A DNA stretch of 64,000 bases from Verrucomicrobiaceae bacterium (GTDB lineage Bacteria > Verrucomicrobiota > Verrucomicrobiia > Verrucomicrobiales > Verrucomicrobiaceae), in NCBI GenBank assembly GCA_016795365.1, contig JAEUHN010000026.1:62001-126000 (forward strand), given 5' to 3'. Below are positions 44,045 through 52,871 of the stretch, one piece after another. Numbering within the stretch: position 1 is the first letter of the stretch; every line of letters begins with the position of its first letter. Under the pieces are notes generated by a model, which saw nothing but the letters and a program-made list of their open reading frames with translations, was not told the DNA's origin and ran no database searches. The translations under genes and the position numbers were made by a program.

Positions 44045-44352
44045 GGGAAAAGGTGGGGGATGGCGGTCCTTTGGAACATCAAGCAGCCTTGGCCAACATT
44101 CAGCTCAACACGTCTGATGTCTTGTGCCTTCATAACGAATCGCCTCCGCTCGTAAGGAGTCAGAAGTGAGCAGATCGCCCATGAAAATGCCGAGCCGTGT
44201 AGTCATCGTTGGCGTCGTGATACGCACGCATCAGGTCCCAGCTCTCTCGAATCGTGTCTGGCCTTGAACTTGATCCGTTCGTGAAGAGGCGGTCCAGTCT
44301 CAACGTCACCATCGCCATACACACAAGATCCCCTCGATTTTCGGGACTGTGG
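44045..44352. other. Intergenic region without a supported gene
   Basis: 308 nt between the SGNH gene start and the tRNA. A 73-codon minus-strand frame here runs into the tRNA and is not credible. It must contain the SGNH promoter but I cannot point to convincing boxes. Confidence 0.5.
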
Positions 44353-44424
44353 AGGCGAGGGCGGGAATTGAACCCGCGCATACCGGTTTTGCAGACCAGT
44401 GCATTACCACTTTGCTACCTCGCC
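44353..44424 (-). tRNA. tRNA-Cys (GCA)
   Basis: Complete cloverleaf on the minus strand: 7-bp acceptor GGCGAGG/CCTCGCC, D arm, anticodon stem CTGGT/ACCGG around loop CTGCAAA (anticodon GCA), T arm GCGGG-TTCAATT-CCCGC. The discriminator base is U, the strong identity element of tRNA-Cys. The 3' CCA is not encoded. A consensus-like promoter lies 20 nt upstream. Confidence 0.96.
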
Positions 44425-44443
44425 ATGCTCTAAGAGCGGTCAG

Positions 44444-44472
44444 AGTGTAGAGGCGGGGACGGAAGCTGTCAA
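44444..44472 (-). promoter_or_regulatory. Sigma70-type promoter of tRNA-Cys
   Basis: On the minus strand: perfect -35 TTGACA (44467-44472), 17-nt spacer, -10 TACACT (44444-44449). Transcription would begin about 44437, roughly 13 nt before the tRNA 5' end at 44424. By far the best promoter match seen in the window. Confidence 0.75.
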
Positions 44473-44537
44473 ACGGCGGGACGATTCTCTCGGAGAGTTC
44501 CAGATGGGAGGTGGGTCGCGAGCAGTCCCAGGGGGCA

Positions 44538-44571
44538 GGAAACACAAACGCCCGCTTCCCGAGCGGGCGTT
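44538..44571 (-). terminator. Rho-independent terminator after polX
   Basis: 9-bp stem AACGCCCGC/GCGGGCGTT (44547-44555 with 44563-44571), 7-nt loop, followed on the minus strand by a T-rich tail (TGTGTTT). Lies 33 nt downstream of the polX stop and ends the leftward transcript before the tRNA. Confidence 0.75.
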
Positions 44572-44604
44572 CGAAGGATGGGTCGAGCCTGTGGTGCAGG
44601 CGAC

Positions 44605-46335
44605 TCAGGCTCGTGTGAGCTGGCGTTTTCTCTGCAGCACCTTCTCGATCTCGCCCAGCGGCAGCGTGTTGATCACGTCCTCGCGCGTGAGCCAGCCTTT
44701 GCGGGCGCTGCGAATGCCGAAGTAAAGATCCTGCAAGCCACGCACGCTGTGCGCATCGGGATTGATGCTGGTCTTCACGCCCTTCTCCTTCGCCAGCTTC
44801 CACCAGCGCCAGTCGAGGTCGAGCCGCCACGGACTCGCGTTCAATTCGATGATCGTGCCCGTCGCAGCAGCCGCGTCGATGATGGCGGGAATGTTCACCG
44901 CGTAGGACGGACGCTGGCACAGCAGTCGCCCGGTCGCGTGGCCCAGCATCGTGACGTGCGGGTTCTCGATCGCCTTGATGATGCGCGCGGTCATCTCCGC
45001 CTCAGGCAGGTTCATCACGTTGTGAACGCTGGCCACCACGTAGTCGAGTTCCGCCAGCAGATCGTCGTCGAAGTCGAGGCTGCCATCCTTGAGGATGTCC
45101 ACCTCGCTGCCTGCGAACAGGCGGAAGCCATCGAAGTCCGCGTTCATCGCTTTGATCTCCGCGATCTGCTTGCGCAGACGATCCTCATGCAAGCCGTTCG
45201 CCTGGAAGCTGCTCTTGCTGTGATCCGCGATGCCGAGGTATTGCAAGCCCAGGTCCTGCGCCGCCTCCGCCATCTGTGCCAGCGTGGCCGCCCCATCGCT
45301 CGCGGTCGTGTGGTTGTGGAAGGTGCCGCGTAGGTTCGCCAGCTCGACCAATCGCGGCAGCTTGTTGTGCTCCGCCGCTTCGATCTCGCCGTGATTCTCG
45401 CGCAGCTCCGGCTCGATGAACTCCAGCCCCAGCGCGCGGTGGATGTCGCGCTCGTCATGGATGTTGGTCGGCGGATTCTCGCCTGTGATCGCGTATTCGT
45501 TCAAGGACCAGCCGCGATCCAGGCAACGCTGCCGCAGTGCCACGTTGTGCTCCTTGCTGCCGGTGAAATACACGAGTGCAAAAGGATACTCGGCATTGGA
45601 CACGACGCGCAGATCGCACTGCAGGCCATCCTTCGTGCGCACGCTCGCCTTGGTGCCGCCTTGTGACAGCGTCTGCACAAACATCGGCAGCGCCACGAAG
45701 GCCTCGATCACGCTCTGTGGTTCCTTCGACGCGCAGAGGAAGTCCAAGTCGTGCACCACCTCCTTGCCCCGACGATAGCTGCCGCATACCTCCGCACGGC
45801 CCACGTTCGGATGATCGCGCAACGCCTCCAGCACTTGCTCCACGATCACCGCCACATCCCCCGCCCTGAACTCGCTCGCATGAGCCTCGTGAAAGGCGAT
45901 CGACTCCAGCAACTTCTCCACCGTCTTCGCACCAAAGCCCGAGAGCTTCCCGGCCTCGCCGCTCTCGCACACACGCTTCAGGTCCGCCACGCTCGCCACG
46001 CCCAACTCCTTGTGCAGCGCCGCAATCTTCTTCGGCCCCAGCCCACTGATGTCGAACAAGCCAAAGATTCCCTCCGGGAACTCCGCCTTCAGCTTCTCAT
46101 AAAACTCAAGTCGCCCCGTCGTCGCCATCTCGTGCAGCTTGTCTTGCAGCGCATCGCCCAGCCCCTTGATGCCCTTCAAGTCATTCGCCTTCGCTCGCTC
46201 GACGATGTCACCTGGGAACGACTCCACCACATCCGCGCCCGTGTTGTAAGCCCGCGTCTTGAACGGGTTCTCGCCTTTCAATTCGAGCAGCAATGCGATG
46301 CGGCGAAACGTCTCCGCCATGTCTTGAGCAGTCAT
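44605..46335 (-). CDS. polX: DNA polymerase/3'-5' exonuclease PolX
   Basis: 576 aa, the standard bacterial PolX length. N-terminal helix-hairpin-helix pol-beta 8-kDa-like domain (about 1-140, IKGLGDALQDKL and ISGLGPKKIAALHKE); nucleotidyltransferase core with GSYRRG at 185-190 and the metal aspartates in HDLDFL at 195-200; C-terminal PHP domain from about 336 (RGTFHNHTTASDG, ADHSKSS, GSEVDIL, HATGRL). Fills short gaps in base excision repair and trims 3' ends. Last gene before a clear terminator; the upstream ferredoxin has its own terminator. Confidence 0.96.
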   Translation of the reverse strand: MTAQDMAETFRRIALLLELKGENPFKTRAYNTGADVVESFPGDIVERAKANDLKGIKGLGDALQDKLHEMATTGRLEFYEKLKAEFPEGIFGLFDISGLGPKKIAALHKELGVASVADLKRVCESGEAGKLSGFGAKTVEKLLESIAFHEAHASEFRAGDVAVIVEQVLEALRDHPNVGRAEVCGSYRRGKEVVHDLDFLCASKEPQSVIEAFVALPMFVQTLSQGGTKASVRTKDGLQCDLRVVSNAEYPFALVYFTGSKEHNVALRQRCLDRGWSLNEYAITGENPPTNIHDERDIHRALGLEFIEPELRENHGEIEAAEHNKLPRLVELANLRGTFHNHTTASDGAATLAQMAEAAQDLGLQYLGIADHSKSSFQANGLHEDRLRKQIAEIKAMNADFDGFRLFAGSEVDILKDGSLDFDDDLLAELDYVVASVHNVMNLPEAEMTARIIKAIENPHVTMLGHATGRLLCQRPSYAVNIPAIIDAAAATGTIIELNASPWRLDLDWRWWKLAKEKGVKTSINPDAHSVRGLQDLYFGIRSARKGWLTREDVINTLPLGEIEKVLQRKRQLTRA

Positions 46336-46390
46336 GCTCGATGAGTGGAAGGGGTTTGCACGAATGCAACTCTGGCCATGACTTCAGGTC

Positions 46391-46425
46391 AAAAAAGAAG
46401 GCCTGGGGATGAGCCCAGGCCTTCT
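46391..46425 (-). terminator. Rho-independent terminator after the ferredoxin gene
   Basis: 12-bp perfect stem AGAAGGCCTGGG/CCCAGGCCTTCT (46396-46407 with 46414-46425), 6-nt loop, then a run of six T on the minus strand (46391-46396). It lies about 30 nt past the ferredoxin stop and 55 nt before the polX start, so polX must have its own promoter. Confidence 0.88.
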
Positions 46426-46455
46426 GACATTCGCAGTGCGATTAGCGTGATCGAT

Positions 46456-46752
46456 TCACCAGAACTTCCACCATGGTTTCACTTCATCTCCATGGATTGG
46501 TGTGGCCCAATCATGCATATCTCCATCAGATCCAACTGCGTTTAAGGGACAGCCCTGGACGACTTCTAGACAGAGGTTGAGTTCTTCAGGAGTCTCAGGT
46601 TGCTTGGAGACAAAGGAATAGCCGCCCTCATCCCAACGCTTAAAATTATTGGGAGCGACTTCGCGGCACAGATCGCAGTCGAGGCACTGATCAATGATAT
46701 AGAACTTCCCCGGGACATTCTGCGGCAAGCGATGATGGAAGTTTGCGCTCAT
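46456..46752 (-). CDS. Small single-cluster [4Fe-4S] ferredoxin
   Basis: 98 aa, cytoplasmic. Cluster ligands Cys23-x2-Cys26-x2-Cys29 and Cys68-Pro, the pattern of monocluster bacterial ferredoxins; Cys61 may form a disulfide or be incidental. The C-terminus is unusually Trp-rich (WKFW). Electron partner unknown; its neighbours (polX and the nucleotide-sugar dehydrogenase) do not suggest one. Own terminator directly downstream. Confidence 0.9.
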   Translation of the reverse strand: MSANFHHRLPQNVPGKFYIIDQCLDCDLCREVAPNNFKRWDEGGYSFVSKQPETPEELNLCLEVVQGCPLNAVGSDGDMHDWATPIHGDEVKPWWKFW

Positions 46753-46792
46753 GCTCTTTGATCAAACAGGTCGTTGGCCACTTTCCTCAAGA

Positions 46793-46885
46793 GCGCCAAA
46801 GGCGCGAAAGTTGAAAGCCCAGGGTGCAGCGAGGGACGAGCAAGCCCTGGGTTCCCTGCCAAAACCATCCAAGCCCTGAAAGGGC
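46793..46885. repeat. Composite REP-like element of three hairpins
   Basis: Three hairpins follow each other in 93 nt between the ferredoxin and the AlgD-like gene: GCGCC/GGCGC (46793-46805), CCCAGGG/CCCTGGG (46818-46851) and GCCCT/AGGGC (46873-46885). The last ends 11 nt from the dehydrogenase stop codon. The dense array without a T tract looks like a dispersed palindromic repeat instead of a terminator. Confidence 0.55.
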
Positions 46886-46896
46886 GATACAACCGT

Positions 46897-48189
46897 TCAC
46901 CAGCACAATCCCTCATACCCCCAAGCCAACGCGCTCAACTCGCGCCAGCCATTCACATCAATCACGCACTGCTCCGCCTTCACCACGCTGCGCAAGGCAT
47001 CCACGCTCACGCACTTCTGCGAGGCGATAATCAACTCACTCTCGCCCACGACTTCCTCCGCCGAGTCTCGCAGCAACGAAGCCAGATGCGGCATGCGGCG
47101 ATTGATCTCAGCTTCATTGCGTCCGATCAAGCGCGACAGATTCAACGACGGATCGTAGATGCTCAGTTCATAGCCGCGACCCAGCAGCGTCTCCGCCACC
47201 GCCACCATCGGACTGCCGCGCAGGTCGTCCGTGTCCTTCTTGAACGCCAGGCCCAGCAAGCCCACGCGACGCACACCTTTGCTGGTGATGAGTTTGATCA
47301 GCAGATCGAGGTGCGCCTCGTTCGAGTCGAGCACGTTGTCGAGCAGCGGTAGATTGACGCCTTCCATGCGAGCGAGCGAGCTGAGCGCACTCACATCCTT
47401 CGGCAGGCACGAGCCACCGAAGGGATTGCCCGGCTTCATGTAGTAGCGGCTGATGTTCAGCTTCTCGTCGCGGCACACCACGTCCATCACCCGCGCGCCG
47501 TCCACGCCCACGAACTTCGCCATGCGACCGATCTCATTGGCAAAGCCGACCTTCAGCGCGTGGAAGTAGTTGCACGAGTATTTGATCAACTCCGCGCCTT
47601 CCCAAGCCAGCACCTCCGCCTTCTCGCCGAGCAACTCCAGCGCCTCGTTCGTCGCTGGCGCATTCCCATCGTTCGTGCCCACCACGCACAGCGACGGTTC
47701 GCGGAAATCCTTCACCGCCGTGCCCTCACGCAAGAACTCGGGGCAGTAGTAAATCGACACGTTCGGCGTGCTGGCAAAGAAGTCCGTCACCATGCTGCGT
47801 GTCGAACCCGGCAGCATCGTCGAACGAAAGATCAGCACATGCCGCGAGCCCTTCGCGACGATTGCCGCGCTGATCTGCTCCGACACCTTCCGCACATAAT
47901 CGAGGTTCAGCCGCCCCGACGCCAGCGACGGCGTGCCCACGCACACGATGCTCACCTCCGAAGCCCGCACCGCCTCTGCCGCATCCGTGGTGGCCGACAG
48001 CAAGCCCTTCGTCTTCGCGCTCGCCAGCAGCTCATTCAATTCCGGCTCCACAATCGGCGACACGCCCGCATTGAAGGCGTCTACCTTCGTCTGCTGCACA
48101 TCCGCCCCAATGACGCGATGCCCCCGCTCCGTGAGACACCCCGCCGTCACCGCTCCGACATAGCCTAAACCGAAAATGCTTACGTTCAT
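46897..48189 (-). CDS. algD: GDP-mannose 6-dehydrogenase (AlgD-like) of the UDP-Glc/GDP-Man DH family
   Basis: 430 aa. Oxidises a nucleotide sugar twice to its uronic acid with NAD+. Rossmann motif FGLGYVGAV near residue 6; GTPS; RSTMLPGS; catalytic Cys261 in GGSCLPKD; LGLAFKKDTDDLRGSP. The overall sequence follows Pseudomonas AlgD closely as I recall it, down to HALKVGFANEIGRMAK and the terminal GLCW, so GDP-mannuronate is the likely product, although UDP-glucose cannot be excluded. Last polysaccharide gene of the leftward cluster. Confidence 0.87.
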   Translation of the reverse strand: MNVSIFGLGYVGAVTAGCLTERGHRVIGADVQQTKVDAFNAGVSPIVEPELNELLASAKTKGLLSATTDAAEAVRASEVSIVCVGTPSLASGRLNLDYVRKVSEQISAAIVAKGSRHVLIFRSTMLPGSTRSMVTDFFASTPNVSIYYCPEFLREGTAVKDFREPSLCVVGTNDGNAPATNEALELLGEKAEVLAWEGAELIKYSCNYFHALKVGFANEIGRMAKFVGVDGARVMDVVCRDEKLNISRYYMKPGNPFGGSCLPKDVSALSSLARMEGVNLPLLDNVLDSNEAHLDLLIKLITSKGVRRVGLLGLAFKKDTDDLRGSPMVAVAETLLGRGYELSIYDPSLNLSRLIGRNEAEINRRMPHLASLLRDSAEEVVGESELIIASQKCVSVDALRSVVKAEQCVIDVNGWRELSALAWGYEGLCW

Positions 48190-48239
48190 GAATTCAGAAA
48201 TGCTTTAACCATCGAAGAGACTTCCGTGACAGGAACTTT

Positions 48240-50093
48240 TCATCCCCGCCGCCACTCCGTTCTCAACTCCCCCTTCGCCACGACCTCGATCGTCACCGCA
48301 CGCTCAAGCTGGCCATAGCGACGCGACACCATCGTTTCGCCGAGTTCGACGTTGATGAGATCATCGCCGCACAGCTCGACGTGCCACGTCTTGGTGCCGC
48401 GCTTGATTTGATAAACGAGATCGCTGCCGCCGCTGACCTGGCATTCGGGTGCGAAGGTCCAGCGCACCTTGAAAGCTGCTGTGCCTGCGGCTTGGTCCTG
48501 AACACACAGTGTGCCATCGGAGCGAAGATCCACGAGTCGTGTGAAGTCGTGGCCTTCGTGTTGCAGGCGCGCACTCATACGATGATCGCCGAGGCGCGCC
48601 GTCTCGGGCTTGGCGTAGTGTTGCGTGAGCAGAAAGGTGCCCATGCGACGCGGTGTGACGAAACCCTGCGCGGGTTGTGGACCGTTGTGCGCGCTCCAGG
48701 CGGCGAGGTCAGCGCGGCGGTCGCCCATGCCGTAGTAGCCGAAGGTGCCGGGATCAATGACGAGCGCTTGCGTGCTGTCCCAGATCGAAAGATGCAGCGC
48801 ATCGCAATGGCCATGCGCAGCGATCTTGCCATAACCGGTGGGCGAGGCATCGAGACGCAGCACCCAGTCGTCCAACTCGCACACGGCCATGCCGGTATCG
48901 GGCGCAAGCCACCAGCCTTCGGGTTGCGTGGAGCTGTCGAGCGAGACATTGCGCAACGGCGAGTCACCCATCCAGTAGCCGATGGTGTCGCCGTGATCGT
49001 GGCCTGCGAGCCAGCTCTGCCACTCGGCCATCGCATCGCCGCGATCGAGCACGATGGGCAGCACCTGCGCGTCGTCGCTGTCGCCGTAATCCCAGGGCTC
49101 CAGCGGATGCACCATGCGGACAAAGAACTCCGCCGCGCGCCGCAATCGCTCCGTCACGTGCGCATCGTGCGCGCTCATCAACGTGCAGGCATGCCACGCC
49201 ATCTCCCACGCGAAGAGATGGTAATGCAGCGCCTGCTCGCGATTGCCACCATCAGGCGCGAATTGATTCATCACGCACGTAGCGATCTCCTTCCAAAGCG
49301 AGTCCGCCGAGCCCACGTCCGCCTCCAGGGACGGCCAGCGTTTCACCGCATGCAGCAGCCCCACGAGTTCGCCAAGCAGGTGGTTGTTCGCTGATGATCC
49401 GAATGATCGATAGCGATGCACCCACAACGCATGAACGGGCACGATGCGTTCCGCGAGCACGCGTTGCCGCGAACTGAGATGCTCCTGACCACACGCATGA
49501 ACGAGCGCATCGAACCACGCGAAGTTCATCAACCGCAGCGCGGCTTCGAGCGGACTGGTCCAGTTGATGCCACGCCCCACGGGGTTGCGTTCCACCCAGT
49601 CCTCCAGCCAAATCTGCGCGGTGCGCGCCGCGTCGTAATCCTGGTTCAGCCACGCGTGCATCATCACGCGCGTCATCTCGCTCCAGCGATTGATCTCCCA
49701 GATCGTGCGCACATCAGCGGGATCAGGCAGATGGCGATGATCCAGCTTATGCGACAGTTCGTCCGGCTCAATGATCACACCGCACGCCGCATCGCGATGC
49801 CAGCAAGGCGGTGCCCCCGTGCTCACGCGCTTCCACCCATACAACAGCCAGTCGCCCGCGAGCAATTCCTTGGCATCCACAGACAGTCGCCCGCGCAACT
49901 TCAGCGGAGCCTTCGTCCGATCCGGCAATTCAGGAAACGCCTCAGCCTGCCCCAGCGTGATGCCCTGCGCACGTTGTGCAAAGGTCGCATCGCTCCTATG
50001 CCTCTGCCGTTCGCAAACACGATGCCACAGCTCTGACAGGCTCATGGCCCACAGGCGATGGACATACCACGATAGCTTTGAAGAACCCGACAT
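48240..50093 (-). CDS. Heparinase II/III (alginate-lyase) family protein
   Basis: 617 aa from the ATG at 50093 (a longer frame to 50273 would run into the next gene). N-terminal toroid of helices (MSLSELWHR, INWTSPLEAALRLMNFAWF) and a C-terminal beta-sandwich with the family's metal/catalytic motif AAHGHCDALHLSIWDS followed by VIDPGTFGYYG. No signal peptide is seen. In polysaccharide clusters these proteins cut or edit uronate-containing chains; here it lies between the AlgD-like gene and the two-domain oxidoreductase, a common trio. Confidence 0.88.
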   Translation of the reverse strand: MSGSSKLSWYVHRLWAMSLSELWHRVCERQRHRSDATFAQRAQGITLGQAEAFPELPDRTKAPLKLRGRLSVDAKELLAGDWLLYGWKRVSTGAPPCWHRDAACGVIIEPDELSHKLDHRHLPDPADVRTIWEINRWSEMTRVMMHAWLNQDYDAARTAQIWLEDWVERNPVGRGINWTSPLEAALRLMNFAWFDALVHACGQEHLSSRQRVLAERIVPVHALWVHRYRSFGSSANNHLLGELVGLLHAVKRWPSLEADVGSADSLWKEIATCVMNQFAPDGGNREQALHYHLFAWEMAWHACTLMSAHDAHVTERLRRAAEFFVRMVHPLEPWDYGDSDDAQVLPIVLDRGDAMAEWQSWLAGHDHGDTIGYWMGDSPLRNVSLDSSTQPEGWWLAPDTGMAVCELDDWVLRLDASPTGYGKIAAHGHCDALHLSIWDSTQALVIDPGTFGYYGMGDRRADLAAWSAHNGPQPAQGFVTPRRMGTFLLTQHYAKPETARLGDHRMSARLQHEGHDFTRLVDLRSDGTLCVQDQAAGTAAFKVRWTFAPECQVSGGSDLVYQIKRGTKTWHVELCGDDLINVELGETMVSRRYGQLERAVTIEVVAKGELRTEWRRG

Positions 50094-50140
50094 GGGAGGT
50101 GATGGTGCGGGCGCTTTGCTATCGGTTGAGGCAAGGAGTG

Positions 50141-52312
50141 TCAATCCCGGGCGAGGGAAATACTCCTCCGCTCCCGGATCGCCTCCAGCACCGCAAACGT
50201 CAGCACCATGCTCTGGCGCGACTGCGCATACGGCATCGGATGTTCGGTCTCGCATTGGAGAAAGGCCAGCCACGCAGCCATCTCTTCCGCGTGGCCCTTC
50301 GACGAGAACTTCTTCACCGTCTCCTTCCGCTTCTGGAAGATCGAGAGCTTCATGAAGTTCTCACACTCCGCGACGAGTCCACTGCCGAACACACGGAAGG
50401 TTTCCTTCGGGAAGGCGAAGTCGCCCTCCGCGGAGTAGATGAGTTGGAACGACGAGCCATCGCTGAACTCGACTTGCGCCGTCACCGAGTCCGGGAAGGC
50501 ATGGCGCCCTTGCGCAGGCCACACCGCTTGAGCGGTCACAGACACCGGCTTCGCATCGAGCACAAAGCACGCGAAGTCCAGCATGTGGCAGGCCTCACCC
50601 AGCACGCGACCGCCGGACTCCTCGAGATTCGCATACCAATGATCCGGCGCGAGCGGCCCGGCGAAGACATGATACGCCAGCGACTTCGGCCCCGGCGTCT
50701 GTGCGAGCAGCTTCTTCAACTCCACCGTCGCAGGCGCGAACCGTCGATTGAACCCGACCATCACGCTGCCCTTCGAAGCTGCGACTGCCGCATCAATCTC
50801 CGCCAGTTCCTCGCGTGTGAGACACAGCGGCTTCTCCACGAAGACATGCTGGTTCGCCCGCAGTCCGCTCAGCACCATCGGCGCATGAAGATGATGCCGC
50901 GTGCCGATCATCACCGCGTGCCCCTCGTTCGCAAACACCTTCGCCGCATCGGTCTCCGCGCTGGCGAAGGCGAACTTCTCCTTCACATGCCGCGCGCTGA
51001 GCCCCGTCGCATTCACGATCATGCCCAGCTTGATGCGAGCCTTCACATGCGGCAGCAGCATTGTGCGTGCGAAGTTGCCCGCACCGATGGCGTGGAGCAT
51101 GGGGCACGGAGCTTGGAGCTTCAGAGTCGTTGTCTGCGGCGCGACTACAAAAGGCCGAATAGCTTCCGTCTCCTTGCTCCCTGCTCCTTGCTCCTTGCTG
51201 TATTCGAGAACCACCCCGATGTCCGAGTTCCCCGCCTGCATCAGGTCGTTGTAAACCGTGATCGCATCATCAAACCGTGCGCGCCTCGTCGTCACCGGTT
51301 TCAAATTCAGCGCACCCGACTTCATCAGTTGCAGGCAGGCCTCAAAATTGCGGTTCTCGGTCCAACGCACATGCCCGATAGGATAATCGCGACCTCCCCA
51401 TTCATAATGCGGATCATAGCGACCTGGGCCGTAGCTGCGTGAGTAGCGCACCTGGATGTCCTTCATGTAAGCCGTCTTCCACGACAGCTCAGCATCGTAG
51501 ATGCCCACGATCACCATCACACCGCGATCACGCAGCACACTGATCGCCGAGTCCGCGGCATCACGACCTTTGCCACCGACACAGAGCAACACCGCATCCA
51601 CGCCATAGCCATCCGTCCACTCGCGCACCTCGTCTTCGAGCTTTGATTGCGACGGATTCACCACACGCTCCGCACCCATCGCCAGCGCCGTTTGCAACCG
51701 ACCCGCGACAAAGTCCACGCCCATCACGCGCGCACCGGAGGCTTTCAGCAGCGACGTCGCGAGCAAACCAACAAGCCCTTGGCCCATCACCAGCACACGC
51801 TCGCCGAGTCGCGCACCGCTTTGACGAACCGCCTCCATCGAGATCGATGCCAGCGTCGTGTAAGCCGCTTGCCAGTCCTCCACGCCCTCGGGAATCGGAG
51901 CCGCTAGCAAATCCGGCACCGCGATCATCTCCGCATGAAACGCGCACTCGGCACCGCCGCACGCCACGCGATCACCCATGCGGAAACGCGTGTTCAGTTC
52001 ATCCACCGCCACCACGACACCCGCTGCCGAGTAGCCCAGCGGCGATGGCGATTCCAGCCGGTTGCGCACCTTCTCCAGCGCTGACTTCCAGCCCAGCGTG
52101 CGCGCCGTCTCGATCACCTTTCGCACCTGATCCGGCCGCGCCTTTGCTTTCTGCAACAACGACATCCGCGCCTGCTCCACCTTCATCTTCTCCGTGCCCG
52201 GCGAGATCACCGAGCACGTCGTGCGCACCAGAATCCCTCCCGGCGGCGGCACAGGCGACGGCACGTCTTGGATCTCCAGACGACCGTCTTGGTATTGGGC
52301 GAGTTGTTTCAT
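50141..52312 (-). CDS. Two-domain oxidoreductase: zinc-type alcohol dehydrogenase plus Gfo/Idh/MocA
   Basis: 723 aa; start at 52312. The N-terminal medium-chain dehydrogenase has GYSAAGVVV, VACGGAECAFHAE and the Rossmann MGQGLVGLLA. The C-terminal Gfo/Idh/MocA half starts AIGAGNFARTMLLP and continues with the family's VFVEKPLCLT (EKP) motif. Such fusions are regular members of exopolysaccharide clusters next to heparinase-type genes and are thought to modify a sugar nucleotide. The linker (about residues 371-408) is encoded by repetitive DNA (see repeat at 51090). Confidence 0.88.
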   Translation of the reverse strand: MKQLAQYQDGRLEIQDVPSPVPPPGGILVRTTCSVISPGTEKMKVEQARMSLLQKAKARPDQVRKVIETARTLGWKSALEKVRNRLESPSPLGYSAAGVVVAVDELNTRFRMGDRVACGGAECAFHAEMIAVPDLLAAPIPEGVEDWQAAYTTLASISMEAVRQSGARLGERVLVMGQGLVGLLATSLLKASGARVMGVDFVAGRLQTALAMGAERVVNPSQSKLEDEVREWTDGYGVDAVLLCVGGKGRDAADSAISVLRDRGVMVIVGIYDAELSWKTAYMKDIQVRYSRSYGPGRYDPHYEWGGRDYPIGHVRWTENRNFEACLQLMKSGALNLKPVTTRRARFDDAITVYNDLMQAGNSDIGVVLEYSKEQGAGSKETEAIRPFVVAPQTTTLKLQAPCPMLHAIGAGNFARTMLLPHVKARIKLGMIVNATGLSARHVKEKFAFASAETDAAKVFANEGHAVMIGTRHHLHAPMVLSGLRANQHVFVEKPLCLTREELAEIDAAVAASKGSVMVGFNRRFAPATVELKKLLAQTPGPKSLAYHVFAGPLAPDHWYANLEESGGRVLGEACHMLDFACFVLDAKPVSVTAQAVWPAQGRHAFPDSVTAQVEFSDGSSFQLIYSAEGDFAFPKETFRVFGSGLVAECENFMKLSIFQKRKETVKKFSSKGHAEEMAAWLAFLQCETEHPMPYAQSRQSMVLTFAVLEAIRERRSISLARD
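51090..51200. repeat. Repeat-derived DNA inside the oxidoreductase linker
   Basis: Four tandem 7-bp units (CTCCTTG, CTCCCTG, CTCCTTG, CTCCTTG) at 51170-51197, and a GTGGAGCATGGGGCACGGAG stretch from 51092, bound an in-frame segment that encodes a low-complexity linker (KEQGAGSKE ... LQAPCPMLHA). Unit length 7 is not a codon multiple, so it arose as DNA, not as protein repeat. Confidence 0.5.
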
Positions 52313-52333
52313 GAATGGTCTATGCGCCAAGTC

Positions 52334-52705
52334 TTATGCCGAGAGGGACTTTTGTGAGTAACTGAACATTATGTCGTTCACAAACTGATCGGCCCCATGA
52401 CTCAGTCTTTCTTTGAACTCGGAAGCCGCCTCACACGCAAACCTGTCAAAGAGTGCAGTGCAGGCAGGTTTGCGTGTGCCATAACAGTGCAATCGAATGA
52501 TTACCTTTGCTCCAAGAGAGGCAGGATATTTATTGGCGAGCAACCCAAGTGTAATTGCTTCAAAACATCCCCAGAGCCTTTCGCTAAGCGCCGCAAGGCG
52601 AGCATTACAATCTTCGTCACTCCAGGGTCCCTGTTCCACAAGAGTCAGAGCCCAATCACCATTGGGAAGCTGGGTAATGATATCTATGGAAACCTGTCGT
52701 CCCAT
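52334..52705 (-). CDS. Small hypothetical protein, possibly DUF6572-like
   Basis: 123 aa from the ATG at 52705 (GTG at 52723 possible). Begins VSIDIITQLPNGDWALTLVE, followed by an amphipathic helix with LSERLWGCFEAITLGLLA and a strand VIIRLHCYG; the order resembles DUF6572-type proteins, but this is a weak recollection. No export signal. Its base composition is lower in GC than its neighbours, so it may have arrived with, or been left by, the adjoining RAYT element. Ends 21 nt before the oxidoreductase start. Confidence 0.5.
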   Translation of the reverse strand: MGRQVSIDIITQLPNGDWALTLVEQGPWSDEDCNARLAALSERLWGCFEAITLGLLANKYPASLGAKVIIRLHCYGTRKPACTALFDRFACEAASEFKERLSHGADQFVNDIMFSYSQKSLSA

Positions 52706-52746
52706 TGCTGTATCAAGAATCACAGTCTGCTACGATTTCGATTTCT

Positions 52747-52854
52747 CAGCCCGCAGGGCTGTCCACGAGTAGCCGTAGGTGATCCGAGCGAAGCGAGGTG
52801 AACCTACGGACCGCATCGCCAAAAGCACCAACCGCGCAGCGGTTGTCCCATCGC
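52747..52854. repeat. Left arm: three-hairpin REP
   Basis: Hairpin 1 CAGCCC-GCA-GGGCTG (52747-52761); hairpin 2 CCGTAGGT/ACCTACGG (52773-52780 with 52802-52809); hairpin 3 CAACCGC-GCA-GCGGTTG (52829-52845). Ends 17 nt from the transposase stop. Confidence 0.8.
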
Positions 52855-52871
52855 TTCGCCAGGGCACCGGT

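Noticed and set aside
44160-44381. 73-codon minus-strand frame beside the tRNA
   Set aside because: Its N-terminus is translated from the tRNA-Cys gene itself (GFNSRP is the usual T-arm read-through).
46774-47352. 192-codon plus-strand frame over the composite repeat and the end of the AlgD-like gene
   Set aside because: First part is repeat DNA, the rest is antisense to a strong gene.
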